Assembly: GCA_965116595.1 (NCBI GenBank)
Contig: OZ220708.1
Span: 2,649,205-2,713,204, forward strand
Direction: 5' to 3'
DNA from: G963663315 sp963668255
GTDB taxonomy: Bacteria; Pseudomonadota; Gammaproteobacteria; Arenicellales; Poriferihabitantaceae
DNA length: 64,000 bases
The position numbers were made by a program, and so were the translations under genes. The notes under the pieces are model-generated. The model was not told where the DNA came from and made no database searches. It was given only the letters and a program-made list of their open reading frames with translations. Below are positions 1 through 8,220 of this stretch, in pieces. How positions within the stretch are numbered: position 1 is the first letter of the stretch; every line of letters begins with the position of its first letter.

Positions 1-1068
1 CAATCCGGGGAATGGGAAGATCTGGAATCAACCCATAAGCGACTCAGTCATCAACAGGAATTGACAACCGGCCTGAAACGGATAGTCGATGAATTATATG
101 AATCGGACGACGACAATATCAGCAGCAGATTGCTCCAGTATGGACAGCAACTTGACCAGCTCTGTGAATTTGCGACCGAACTGAAACCAATCAGCGATAT
201 GATCGGCGAAGCACAAATCAACCTTCAGGAAGCGGCGATTCAACTCCGTCCATTTTACCGGGATATGGATCTTGACCCCGAGGAAATTGAGACTATCGAA
301 TCACGTTTTTCCCAATACCATTCCCTGGCCCGAAAACACCGGGTTCAACCGGATTCGCTTTTTGAACATACCCGGGCCATGAAAAGAGAACTGGACAATC
401 TGAAAAACCCGGAAAGTGAACTGAAACGGCTGCGCCTGCTTTATGCCGCGGAATATGAAAAATATCGGAAAATCGCCCAAAGAATCACCGAATCGCGCAA
501 GAAAGCGGCGAATAAACTGGTTCATGAAGTCATTGAAATCTTACAGGAACTGGGAATGCAGGGGGGGAAAGTGGATATTCAATTCACCCCTACAGAGCCC
601 AATTCGTTCACACGCCATGGCAACGAGTCTGTCGAGATTCTGGTATCGACCAACCCGGGACACCCTTTTCAACCATTGAACAAGGTTGCCTCCGGCGGTG
701 AATTGTCGAGAATATCCCTGGCAATTCAGGTCGCACTGGCAAAGAAAGCGCAAGTACCGACATTGATTTTTGACGAAGTCGATATAGGAATTGGAGGAGA
801 AGTCGCCACTGTAGTCGGCCAGAAGCTGAGAACCCTGGGGCAATCAACCCAGGTGATTTGCGTGACCCATCTATCCCAGGTGGCCGCCCGGGGCGATCAT
901 CATTTCCATGTTACCAAGCACCGGAATAATGGGCAAAATACAGTGAGCGCCACCGTCACCAGGCTCAACCCTGATCAACGAATCAAGGAAATTGCCCGTA
1001 TGACCGGAGGCAGGAAAATTACGGAACAATCCATGGCTCATGCCCAGGAGATGCTTGAGTCTGTATGA
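1..1068 (+). CDS. recN: DNA repair protein RecN, C-terminal part (5' end outside window)
   Basis: RecN is an SMC-like ATPase that acts in recombinational repair of double-strand breaks. The reading frame is open from base 1, so the start and the N-terminal Walker A half lie upstream of the window. About 355 residues are visible. They begin in the coiled-coil region and end in the ATPase head, with the ABC signature ASGGELSR and a Walker B segment LIFDEVDIGIGG. The C-terminal CVTHLSQVAA stretch is typical of RecN. The last four bases overlap the next gene (ATGA), which suggests a shared transcript with the acetyltransferase and bamE. recN next to bamE is a common gammaproteobacterial arrangement. 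Confidence 0.95.
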   Translation, partial: QSGEWEDLESTHKRLSHQQELTTGLKRIVDELYESDDDNISSRLLQYGQQLDQLCEFATELKPISDMIGEAQINLQEAAIQLRPFYRDMDLDPEEIETIESRFSQYHSLARKHRVQPDSLFEHTRAMKRELDNLKNPESELKRLRLLYAAEYEKYRKIAQRITESRKKAANKLVHEVIEILQELGMQGGKVDIQFTPTEPNSFTRHGNESVEILVSTNPGHPFQPLNKVASGGELSRISLAIQVALAKKAQVPTLIFDEVDIGIGGEVATVVGQKLRTLGQSTQVICVTHLSQVAARGDHHFHVTKHRNNGQNTVSATVTRLNPDQRIKEIARMTGGRKITEQSMAHAQEMLESV

Positions 1069-1544
1069 ACATCCCTTCGGTCATAAATAAACTGCAAATC
1101 CGACCGGCAGGCCTGGACGATGTAGAAGGTATTTACGCACTGTTGAAATTCTACAGTGACAATGGTGTATTATTGCCAAGGTCGGAGTTCGACATACTTA
1201 GTGCAATGAGGGATTTTTATGTGGCCGAAGACAACGGCGAAATCGTTGCCTGTGCCACATTATTGATTTACACTGGCGAGCTTGGAGAGATCCGGAGCCT
1301 GGCGGTCAGCAAGGGGTATATGAAACAGGGACTTGGCATCAGGCTGATCGAAAAGCTGGAAGATGATGCCCGTACAATCGGGCTGTCAAAGCTGATGGCG
1401 CTAACCTACGAGGTTGGATTTTTTGAAAAATATGGATATCGGGTTGTGGAAATGAGCGAATTGCCTGAAAAGGTCTGGGGAGCCTGTATCAACTGTCCCA
1501 AATTTCTGAATTGCGATGAAATTGCGGTGTTGAAATATTTATAA
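1065..1544 (+). CDS. GNAT-family N-acetyltransferase (single-domain, NAGS-like)
   Basis: This 159-residue protein is a stand-alone GNAT acetyltransferase. The acetyl-CoA binding region is visible as the EIRSLAVS strand followed by YMKQGLGIRLIEKLE, a variant of the Q/RxxGxG/A pyrophosphate loop. The C-terminal part, with FFEKYGYRVVE and a cysteine-containing WGACINCPKF segment, resembles the acetyltransferase domain of N-acetylglutamate synthase, so a role in arginine synthesis is possible but only inferred. The start overlaps the recN stop by four bases, which favours translational coupling. It lies 16 bases before bamE. Confidence 0.85.
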   Translation: MNIPSVINKLQIRPAGLDDVEGIYALLKFYSDNGVLLPRSEFDILSAMRDFYVAEDNGEIVACATLLIYTGELGEIRSLAVSKGYMKQGLGIRLIEKLEDDARTIGLSKLMALTYEVGFFEKYGYRVVEMSELPEKVWGACINCPKFLNCDEIAVLKYL

Positions 1545-1560
1545 ACGGGATGAAATTGTG

Positions 1561-1881
1561 ATGGGTTTTCGTATCGGTAAATTCGCGGTTGTTGCGGCAA
1601 TAATCATTTCACTGAATGGTTGCGGTTTTCTCTACAAACCGGATATCCAGCAGGGAAATCTGGTAACCGCACAGATGATTTCTGAACTCCAGACAGGAAT
1701 GACAAAGCGGGAAGTGTCCCGTATATTGGGTTCTCCCTTGATCAATGACCCTTTCAACAAGGATCGCTGGGATTTCTACTACTCGGTGAAGGATGGAGAA
1801 ACCGGGCAGGCCGAACAGTATCTTACCTCGTTAATCTTCAAGGATAACCAGCTCGATCAAATTTCCAGCACCCTGGAATAA
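1561..1881 (+). CDS. bamE: outer membrane protein assembly factor BamE (SmpA/OmlA lipoprotein)
   Basis: BamE is a small lipoprotein of the BAM complex that inserts beta-barrel proteins in the outer membrane. The N-terminus is a lipoprotein signal peptide with lipobox LNGC, so the mature protein starts at the cysteine about 22 residues in. The SmpA/OmlA domain follows, with the hallmark LQTGMTKREVSRILGSP segment and a WDFYY motif. The length of 106 residues is normal for the family. A GTG codon lies directly before the chosen ATG and could also be used. It probably ends the recN transcript; the next gene, dsbC, is convergent and ends 9 bases away. Confidence 0.92.
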   Translation: MGFRIGKFAVVAAIIISLNGCGFLYKPDIQQGNLVTAQMISELQTGMTKREVSRILGSPLINDPFNKDRWDFYYSVKDGETGQAEQYLTSLIFKDNQLDQISSTLE

Positions 1882-1890
1882 TTCCGGGAT

Positions 1891-2613
1891 TCAGTTATCA
1901 ACCATATTGGCTGCCGCCAGCAATTCGTCGGGACCCACGAACCCAGGAATGATGATGCCGTTGTCAAGCACCATGGTCGGTGTTCCCCTTACACCGATGC
2001 GCTTACCCAGCTGGTACTGCCGGGCTACCGGATTGTCACAGGTTTTTGGTTCAACATAACCACCGGATTTGGCGACCGTCATCGATTCCGGCTGATTCTC
2101 GGAGCACCAGACAGAAACGGCTCCAAGATAGCTCTCTGATTGCAGGCCTGCCCTTGGGAACATCAGATACCTGACCTGAAGTCCGCGACTTTGCAGTTCA
2201 GGCACTGTTTTGTGAAACTGCCGACAGTAAGTGCAGTCGATATCCGTAAAAACAGTGACATACCGCCCGGTCGACTCGCCCATCAAAATCATTTCGGATT
2301 CAGGGACTTTTCCAATTTCCCGGGCCATGCCCAAGGCCCGCAATTCTTCACCGAGATTCACTCCGCGAACGCTGTCGTATACCTCACCGACCATCAGATA
2401 ATCGCCTGCGCTATATACAAATACAGTTTGCCCGTCCACTTTCACGATGTAAGCGCCCGGCATGGGTGACGGCTCGATTGATTCAATAACCATGCCATCC
2501 GCCAGGATAGCCGCGAGGTTTTTCCTCAAACCGTCCAGTCCATCATCGGCGCCCACCGCAACAGAAAATACCAGGGCAAATATCGCCGTAACTGCATTAA
2601 ATATCTTTTTCAT
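1891..2613 (-). CDS. dsbC: thiol:disulfide interchange protein DsbC
   Basis: DsbC is a periplasmic disulfide isomerase. A signal peptide covers about the first 22 residues and ends near VGADD. The N-terminal dimerisation domain is followed by a thioredoxin fold with the redox motif CTYC in FTDIDCTYCRQF and the cis-proline in RGTPTMVL. A second cysteine pair (in VWCSENQ and KTCDNP) matches the structural disulfide of the family. The 240-residue length is usual. I chose the ATG whose A overlaps the last base of the mdh stop (TGATG), rather than the TTG one codon earlier. The arrangement indicates translational coupling with mdh. Confidence 0.93.
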   Translation of the reverse strand: MKKIFNAVTAIFALVFSVAVGADDGLDGLRKNLAAILADGMVIESIEPSPMPGAYIVKVDGQTVFVYSAGDYLMVGEVYDSVRGVNLGEELRALGMAREIGKVPESEMILMGESTGRYVTVFTDIDCTYCRQFHKTVPELQSRGLQVRYLMFPRAGLQSESYLGAVSVWCSENQPESMTVAKSGGYVEPKTCDNPVARQYQLGKRIGVRGTPTMVLDNGIIIPGFVGPDELLAAANMVDN

Positions 2614-3590
2614 CAAAGCAAATGCGCAACCGCGTCACGTTCTTCCTTCAGTTCCTGTTCAGTGGTTATCATTCGCTCACGACTGAATTCGCTGATTTCG
2701 AGGCCCTGAACTATTTCGTATTCACTGTCTTTACAGGTCACCGGAAAAGAATATACCAGGCCCTTTTCGATACCATAACTGCCATCGGAAATTATCCCCA
2801 TGCTGACCCAATCGCCCTGTTTTGTACCTGAAATCCAGTCACGCATGTGATTGACAGCAGATGATCCTGCAGAAGCAGCGCTGGAAACTCCGCGCGCCTT
2901 GATAATCGCAGCCCCGCGCTGTTGGACCGTGGGTATGAAATCATTTTTCAGCCACTCATGGTCCACCTTGTCGGCCACCGGAATGCCGCCAGCCAGCGCC
3001 TGCGAAATATCAGGATACTGGGTTGCAGAATGATTTCCCCAAATCGTTAACCTGGTTAACTGATCATGGTGGATGCCCAGCTTTTCCGCCAGTTGCGACA
3101 TTGCACGATTATGATCCAGTCGGGTCATCGCGGAAAATTGTGAATCATCCAGGTCCGGAGCGTTGGCTGCTGCAATCAATGCGTTGGTGTTTGCCGGATT
3201 GCCGACCACCAGAACACGCACATCAGCACAGGCATGATCGTTCAATGACCTGCCCTGTACAGAAAATATTTTGCCATTGTCCTTTAACAAATCGCCGCGC
3301 TCCATACCTGGTCCACGTGGTTTCGACCCCACCAGCAGCGCATAATTCACCCCCGCAAACGCAACATCGGGTTGATCGGAAGCGACGATGTCCGCCAACA
3401 GGGGAAATGCACAATCGTTCAGTTCCATCACCACGCCACGGAGTGCGTCCATCGCCGGGGGAATTTCCAGCAACTGCAAAATTACCGGCTGGTCTTTGCC
3501 AAGCATATCCCCTGCCGCAATTCGAAACAAAAGCGCATAGGAAATGTTTCCTGCGGCGCCGGTTACCGCAACCCTGACTGGTTCTTTCAT
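2613..3590 (-). CDS. mdh: malate dehydrogenase (NAD-dependent)
   Basis: This enzyme interconverts malate and oxaloacetate in the TCA cycle. The N-terminus carries the Rossmann NAD loop in VTGAAGNISYALLFRIA. The substrate-binding loop contains GSKPRGPGMERGDLL with the mobile arginine, the VGNPANTNALI segment is typical, and the catalytic histidine is in IWGNHSATQYPD. The protein has 325 residues, the usual length for this class. A longer open frame exists upstream, but the homology begins at MKEPVRV, so I start there. The gene is followed directly by dsbC on the same strand. The divergent mltD starts 85 bases away, so the two share a short promoter region. Confidence 0.95.
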   Translation of the reverse strand: MKEPVRVAVTGAAGNISYALLFRIAAGDMLGKDQPVILQLLEIPPAMDALRGVVMELNDCAFPLLADIVASDQPDVAFAGVNYALLVGSKPRGPGMERGDLLKDNGKIFSVQGRSLNDHACADVRVLVVGNPANTNALIAAANAPDLDDSQFSAMTRLDHNRAMSQLAEKLGIHHDQLTRLTIWGNHSATQYPDISQALAGGIPVADKVDHEWLKNDFIPTVQQRGAAIIKARGVSSAASAGSSAVNHMRDWISGTKQGDWVSMGIISDGSYGIEKGLVYSFPVTCKDSEYEIVQGLEISEFSRERMITTEQELKEERDAVAHLL

Positions 3591-3675
3591 TGCATACTTC
3601 TGGTTGGTTTGACTATGGCTGATCAGCTCACAAGGCAGTTGACTCAAATTATACCAGAACATACTATCCGGTGTG

Positions 3676-5157
3676 ATGAGATATCTGTCGTTAGCTGCAT
3701 TTCTACCGGTCATGGCCCAGCTCGGGGGATGTGGCATTCCCTCCAATATAGCAGACCTGCCCTCCAACTCCGATCCTGAAAAAAGTCATGATATCAGTAT
3801 CATGGAGTCCGCCCCTGTTCCGAAAACTGCCGTACGACACGTCGCAACAGAAGCGATTCCCGTTGAAAAACGAGAACCGGCAGATGCCCGAATCATTACT
3901 GCAAAAGCTGATACGACCGCCACTTCAACCCCCGGTGATTTATCGGACGATTCGAACACGGTTGTTGAATCCCGGCCTGCAGAAGATTTCTGGCAGGAAT
4001 TGAGAAATCAGTTCAGCCTTCAATATTCCGGCGCGTCCGATCCTGGATTCAGCAAATACGAAAAATTGTTTGCCAATCCGAAGTATTTTGAACGATTGTC
4101 CAGTCGAGGCTACTGGTTCATGCCTTATATACTGGATCAAGTGGAAAAAAGAGGAATGCCGGCTGAGATTGTCCTGCTCCCGGCAATAGAAAGCGCCTAT
4201 CGGGCAGATGCAACTTCACGGTCAAAAGCGGCGGGCATGTGGCAATTCATTGCCCCCACTGCAAGACGCTTTGGTCTAAGACAGGATTCATGGATGGACG
4301 GCAGGCGTGACCTGGTTCAATCCACCCGTGCTGCGCTCGATTATCTGCAATATCTTGCCGAAGAATTTGATCAGAACTGGGAGCACGTCTTCGCCGCCTA
4401 CAATGCAGGTGAAGGCAAATTACACAGGGAAATTCTCAAGAACAGAAAGGCAGGCAAGCCAACCGGTTTCACGCACCTGAAGTTGCGCAAGGAAACCAGG
4501 GACTACGTGCCAAGGCTGTTTGCGGTTCGGAACATAATCATCGATCCTGAGAAATACGGAATCAAACTGGCCCCGGTTCCAAACAGGCAAACCCTGGCGG
4601 TCGTTGACACTCATATCCAGACTGACCTGCATGTCGCTGCATCCCTGATTCCCGCCTCCGAGAAAAAACTCCGTTATTTCAATATGGGCTACAAACTGGG
4701 TGTCACTCCTCCCGACGGACCCCACACTATTGTTTTACCGGCTGATATGGCAGATCAGTTACTTGCGGGATTGGACGAGCTAAGCGCTCACCAGAGGTTG
4801 CGCTGGACACGACATCATGTCAAAAAAGGAGAATACCTGGGCCTGATTGCGAAAAAACATCGAGTGACGGTGGATTCGATTATGCACGCCAACCGGCTTT
4901 CTTCGCATTTGATTCAAATCGGCCAGGTACTCAGGATTCCAATCAGTACCGGTCAATTGCAATATGCAAAAAAATCCTCCGGCGAGATCAGCGTCAAGGA
5001 TGGCTATATTCTCTATACCATCAGACCGGGGGACTCCCTGTGGAAAATTTCCAGAGAAACCAAGGCCTCGATTGCGCAGATTCTAAGATGGAACAATATA
5101 CTTGAACACAATCTGTTATTTCCCGGTCAAAAATTAATTATCGGTCTGTCCTCCTGA
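3676..5157 (+). CDS. mltD: membrane-bound lytic murein transglycosylase D
   Basis: MltD cleaves peptidoglycan with formation of anhydro-muropeptides. A lipobox (LGGC) near residue 19 predicts an outer membrane lipoprotein. The SLT domain has the catalytic glutamate in LLPAIESAYRADA at about residue 172, followed by the GMWQFIAPTARRFGL motif and the AAYNAGEG motif. Two LysM domains follow, at about residues 376-418 and 447-490, and would bind glycan strands. The 493-residue length and domain order fit MltD. GTG lies directly before the chosen ATG. The gene is divergent from mdh and convergent with the uracil-DNA glycosylase gene, 42 bases downstream. Confidence 0.93.
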   Translation: MRYLSLAAFLPVMAQLGGCGIPSNIADLPSNSDPEKSHDISIMESAPVPKTAVRHVATEAIPVEKREPADARIITAKADTTATSTPGDLSDDSNTVVESRPAEDFWQELRNQFSLQYSGASDPGFSKYEKLFANPKYFERLSSRGYWFMPYILDQVEKRGMPAEIVLLPAIESAYRADATSRSKAAGMWQFIAPTARRFGLRQDSWMDGRRDLVQSTRAALDYLQYLAEEFDQNWEHVFAAYNAGEGKLHREILKNRKAGKPTGFTHLKLRKETRDYVPRLFAVRNIIIDPEKYGIKLAPVPNRQTLAVVDTHIQTDLHVAASLIPASEKKLRYFNMGYKLGVTPPDGPHTIVLPADMADQLLAGLDELSAHQRLRWTRHHVKKGEYLGLIAKKHRVTVDSIMHANRLSSHLIQIGQVLRIPISTGQLQYAKKSSGEISVKDGYILYTIRPGDSLWKISRETKASIAQILRWNNILEHNLLFPGQKLIIGLSS

Positions 5158-5199
5158 CCCGGCTCTGACCGGGGCGGATTCCATACCCTCAACCAGTGG

Positions 5200-5940
5200 T
5201 CAATTGCCGTCCTCGACAATGGACTTTGCAAGCAATAGATCCTCCCAGGTCTTTCTTTTCTGTGTCGGACTTCGCAACAGATAAGCCGGATGATAAGTCG
5301 CAACCAGGGGTATGCCTGTATCTCCGTATTGATATACCCTGCCGCGAATCCGGCCGATAGGATCAGTGGTTTTAAGCAGGGACTGGGCGCTGACAGCGCC
5401 CAAGGCAATAATAATTGCCGGTTTGATGATCGATAACTGCCTGTGCAGATAAGGCTCACATTGATCGATTTCATCAATCAATGGGTTGCGGTTATCGGGT
5501 GGCCGGCATTTGATCACGTTAGCGATAAATACATCTTTCCGTTCCATCTTCAACGCAGCAATCATTGCGTCCAGAAGCTTGCCCGCGCGTCCGACGAACG
5601 GCAGCCCCTGCAGGTCCTCGTTATAACCGGGCGCTTCACCCACAAACATCCATCTTGCGAATGGACTGCCCATCCCCGGAACAGCCCTTGTCCGTGTCAA
5701 GTGAAGCGGACATTTCCGGCACTTGCAAATGGTTTCCGCCAGTTGTTGCAGGCATTCGGATTCCTTGCCTGGAATATCGTCGATTTGACTGGCAAGAGAA
5801 TCATCACGGTCGGATGCAGCCGGGGTTTCGTCTACGGCATGAAGTTCTCCGTGGAGTTCCGGTCGTACTTCCCGCCGCCGCCAGATATCGATTCCGATTT
5901 TGTCGAGAATCTCAATCTGGCGGTCATCCAGGTCTGCCAT
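5200..5940 (-). CDS. type-4 (family 4) uracil-DNA glycosylase
   Basis: Family 4 uracil-DNA glycosylases remove uracil from DNA and bind a 4Fe-4S cluster. The core motif GEAPGYNEDLQGLPFVGRAG is present, as are the cluster cysteines in CKCRKCPLH, in VIKCRPPDNRNP and in DQCEPYL. The C-terminal active-site motif is seen in ATYHPAYLLR. The open frame extends 15 codons further upstream, but those overlap leuA. The ATG used here (MADLDDRQ) lies four bases after the leuA stop and gives 246 residues. Cotranscription with leuA is likely because of this spacing. The N-terminal ~80 residues are poorly conserved, as is common in proteobacterial members. Confidence 0.88.
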   Translation of the reverse strand: MADLDDRQIEILDKIGIDIWRRREVRPELHGELHAVDETPAASDRDDSLASQIDDIPGKESECLQQLAETICKCRKCPLHLTRTRAVPGMGSPFARWMFVGEAPGYNEDLQGLPFVGRAGKLLDAMIAALKMERKDVFIANVIKCRPPDNRNPLIDEIDQCEPYLHRQLSIIKPAIIIALGAVSAQSLLKTTDPIGRIRGRVYQYGDTGIPLVATYHPAYLLRSPTQKRKTWEDLLLAKSIVEDGN

Positions 5941-5944
5941 GGAA

Positions 5945-7492
5945 TCAGATTGCTGCCGAGAGTTGAGGATGGGTGCGAAACTCACCCACCGACAGTTTGT
6001 TCAAAGCGTTAATATACGCCTTGGCGGAAGCGAGAATGATATCGAGGTCTACGCCATGACCATTTACGATCACCCCGTCTTTCTCCAGGCGAACGCTGAC
6101 CTCACCCTGCGCATCGGTGCCACTGGTAATACTGTTGACCGAATACAGTTTCAGTGTACTGCCGGAACATACGATCTGGTCAATCGCCCTGAATGTCGCA
6201 TCCACTACTCCATTGCCGGTATCCGATGCGCTGAACTCCTTGCCTTCAACCTCTATCGAAACGGTTGAGTGAGGTTTCATTCCGGTTTCTGAACGGGTCC
6301 GTACATGCACCATCGAATATTTATCATTCTCGATAACGTTGCCGGACTCGGCGACCAATACCTTGAGATCATCATCATAGATTTCGTGCTTCCTGTCCGC
6401 CATCTCCTTGAACCGGTCAAATACCTCGTTGATCTGATCAGCGGAATCAAACTCGAATCCCAGGGTTTGCAGCCTCTGCCTTACAGCATTTCGTCCTGAA
6501 TGCTTCCCAAGAACCATACGATTGGATGCCCAGCCGACGTCTTCAGCAGACATTATTTCGTATGTTTCCCGAGCCTTTATCACACCATCCTGATGGATAC
6601 CGGCCTCGTGGGCAAACGCATTGGCGCCGACAATTGCCTTGTTCGGTTGTACCGGAAACCCGGTTATGCTGGAAACCAGGCGACTCGCAGGAACAATTTG
6701 AGTGGTTTCGATGTTCGTATCACAATTGAATTCGTCCTGACGGGTTCTGACCGCCATGACTATTTCTTCAAGAGCGGCATTGCCCGCCCTCTCACCCAAC
6801 CCATTGATTGTGCATTCCACCTGCCGGGCGCCTGCCATGACCGCAGACAGGGAATTCGCCACCGCCAGACCAAGATCATCATGACAGTGCACCGAGAAGA
6901 CCGCCTTATCCGAATTCGGGATCGTTTCAATCAATCGCCCGATCAATTCGCCAAACTGAAAGGGTAAATTGTAGCCTACGGTATCCGGAATATTGATCGT
7001 TCCAGCGCCCGCATCAATGACCTTCTCTATGATCCGGCACAGGAAATCAAACTCTGACCGACCTGCATCCTCCGGTGAAAATTCCACATCATCGGTGTAA
7101 CCCCTCGCCTGGGTAACTGCGGCAACAGCATGCTCCACCACCTGGTCCGGGTGCATTCTCAACTTGTGTTGCATGTGAATCGGAGACGTTGCAATGAATG
7201 TATGGATACGACCGGATGCAGCCAGCTTCAAAGCCTCACCCGCCCTTTCCACATCCTTTGGATTGGCTCTGGCCAGACCACATACAGTACTTTCCCGGAT
7301 TAGCCCGGCAATCGCTTGCACAGCGCTGAAATCTCCGGGGCTGGCCGCCGGGAAACCTGCTTCAATTACATCCACCCTCATTTTTTCGAGTAATTGAGCG
7401 ATACGAATTTTCTCTTCCTGGGTCATGGATGCGCCCGGACTCTGCTCACCATCCCTCATGGTTGTATCGAATATGATCAATTTGTCTTTCAT
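5945..7492 (-). CDS. leuA: 2-isopropylmalate synthase
   Basis: LeuA condenses acetyl-CoA with 2-oxoisovalerate in the first committed step of leucine synthesis. The N-terminal TIM barrel starts with IIFDTTMRDGEQSPG, and the metal-binding HCHDD motif and NGLGERAGNAALEE motif are present. The C-terminal regulatory domain, which binds leucine in the family, is complete at about residues 395-500. The length of 515 residues is standard. leuA is not adjacent to ilvIHC here; those genes are 45 kb away. The 296 bases upstream contain a possible promoter and a short leucine-rich ORF that could be an attenuation leader. Confidence 0.96.
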   Translation of the reverse strand: MKDKLIIFDTTMRDGEQSPGASMTQEEKIRIAQLLEKMRVDVIEAGFPAASPGDFSAVQAIAGLIRESTVCGLARANPKDVERAGEALKLAASGRIHTFIATSPIHMQHKLRMHPDQVVEHAVAAVTQARGYTDDVEFSPEDAGRSEFDFLCRIIEKVIDAGAGTINIPDTVGYNLPFQFGELIGRLIETIPNSDKAVFSVHCHDDLGLAVANSLSAVMAGARQVECTINGLGERAGNAALEEIVMAVRTRQDEFNCDTNIETTQIVPASRLVSSITGFPVQPNKAIVGANAFAHEAGIHQDGVIKARETYEIMSAEDVGWASNRMVLGKHSGRNAVRQRLQTLGFEFDSADQINEVFDRFKEMADRKHEIYDDDLKVLVAESGNVIENDKYSMVHVRTRSETGMKPHSTVSIEVEGKEFSASDTGNGVVDATFRAIDQIVCSGSTLKLYSVNSITSGTDAQGEVSVRLEKDGVIVNGHGVDLDIILASAKAYINALNKLSVGEFRTHPQLSAAI

Positions 7493-7578
7493 GATATTGC
7501 CTGATTTGAATTTGCATTATTGCTACCGACTCCGCCTTGAAGGCAGCTTCGGGTAATTAACGGATAAGGGGGGAAGTA

Positions 7579-7695
7579 TTAATGCGCCAGCGGGCGCAGT
7601 AGCAGAGCAGGTGTGAGAGACAACGAAGCAGCGCAATCATCGCGAACAGTCGCGATTGCCAAAGACTGACCTGAAATTGCAGCTTTCTTGTTCAT
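7579..7695 (-). CDS. possible leucine-rich leader peptide upstream of leuA
   Basis: A 38-codon ORF begins MNKKAAISG and ends in ALLLRPLAH, with seven leucines in total and four in the last eight residues, including a CTA codon. The final codons overlap a perfect 6-bp stem with a 4-base loop (TGCGCC, CGCT, GGCGCA). This resembles an attenuation leader that senses leucyl-tRNA. Against it, there is no clear Shine-Dalgarno sequence and no T-rich terminator before leuA. This is an inference from position and composition only. Confidence 0.3.
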   Translation of the reverse strand: MNKKAAISGQSLAIATVRDDCAASLSLTPALLLRPLAH

Positions 7696-7702
7696 GCGGC
7701 TG

Positions 7703-7731
7703 AGTCTATATAATAATCCGGCAATTATCAA
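7703..7731 (-). promoter_or_regulatory. possible promoter for leuA (and its leader)
   Basis: On the minus strand TTGATA is followed after 17 bases by TAGACT (four of six matches to TATAAT). A TATAGA overlapping the -10 would give 15-base spacing. Transcription would start at or just before the ATG of the putative leader peptide, about 205 bases ahead of leuA. Confidence 0.35.
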
Positions 7732-7788
7732 GCCCCCTGACATAAGGGGACGAACCTGGCGATTTGAACCCCCAGGCACTGGAATAAA

Positions 7789-8104
7789 TGGCGCCCTCGG
7801 CAGGATTCGAACCTGCGACCTATCGCTTCATACCACTATAGCTTTCGCTACCTCCAGTTGAATCATCGTCAGAATCGATCTGGAGTTTGTGGTCTGGACT
7901 TTCTCTTCACCATGGGGATTCCACAGGTGCTGCCCGTCAAGTCTCTACACATTCCTGAGGTTCAAGGCTTCGCTCGGTATTGCCACCGACAATGTCGGCC
8001 AGGTTTCACCGAATTTGAGCAGATTCACACGGAAGGTTTCCCACTCCGGTGCCCAATTGTTCGCAATCAGGAGGCGATCGCTCTATCCCCTGAGCTACGA
8101 AGGC
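7789..8104 (-). tRNA. tRNA-Arg(CCU), interrupted by a group I intron
   Basis: The two exons are bases 8104-8069 (36 nt) and 7828-7789 (40 nt, with encoded CCA). Joined, they fold as a normal tRNA. The acceptor GCCTTCG pairs with CGAGGGC (one G.U), discriminator G and CCA follow. The D stem is GCTC/GAGC, the anticodon stem ATCGC/GCGAT, and the T arm GCAGG-TTCGAAT-CCTGC. The anticodon loop reads CT-CCT-AA, giving anticodon CCU for the AGG arginine codon. The two halves are separated by a 240-nt intron directly after anticodon base U36. A -10-like TATACT lies at 8115-8120, just upstream on this strand. Confidence 0.92.
7829..8068 (-). other. group I self-splicing intron (IC3-like) in tRNA-Arg(CCU)
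   Basis: The intron starts after U36 and ends with G, as group I introns do. P1 can be drawn exactly: exon CCU pairs with intron GGG (U.G at the splice site) and is extended by GATTG/CAATT around a CGAA loop. The conserved core resembles that of the Azoarcus tRNA-Ile intron, from memory: a segment reading TCAAATTCGGTGAAACCT, then GGCAATACCGAGC, then GTGTAGAGACTTGACGGG, then ATGGTGAAG with AAAGTCCAGA. A CTCCAG/CTGGAG helix (P9-like) and a TAGC-GAAA-GCTA hairpin precede the 3' splice site. No homing endonuclease ORF is present. The subgroup assignment rests on recalled similarity, not on an alignment. Confidence 0.9.
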
Positions 8105-8114
8105 GTCAACCAAG

Positions 8115-8120
8115 AGTATA
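8115..8120 (-). promoter_or_regulatory. -10 element for the tRNA-Arg gene
   Basis: TATACT on the minus strand, about 10 bases before the mature tRNA 5' end. No convincing -35 hexamer is seen at 17 bases. Confidence 0.35.
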
Positions 8121-8141
8121 TCAGCATTCCGCCTTAGTATT

Positions 8142-8184
8142 TTGACAATTTCCATGGGTGTGATTAAATAGGGAATAATATTCC
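8142..8184 (+). promoter_or_regulatory. promoter and palindromic operator upstream of the Lrp-type regulator
   Basis: TTGACA at 8142-8147 is followed after 16 bases by TTAAAT (8164-8169). Directly downstream, at the expected transcription start, lies a perfect inverted repeat GGAATA-A-TATTCC (8172-8184). Its position suits autorepression by the downstream Lrp-like protein; this is inferred. Confidence 0.5.
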
Positions 8185-8220
8185 AAAATACAATAATTGT
8201 TAGAGTTTGGAGACCAGGGC

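Noticed and set aside
7741..7788. A GGTTCAAATC element on the minus strand just after the tRNA, like a T arm of a second tRNA or an attachment-site copy
   Set aside because: No acceptor, D arm or anticodon arm can be built around it, and no integrase gene is near.
7858..8145. Plus-strand ORFs of 82-95 codons
   Set aside because: They are antisense to the tRNA exon and group I intron, and show no protein-like features.
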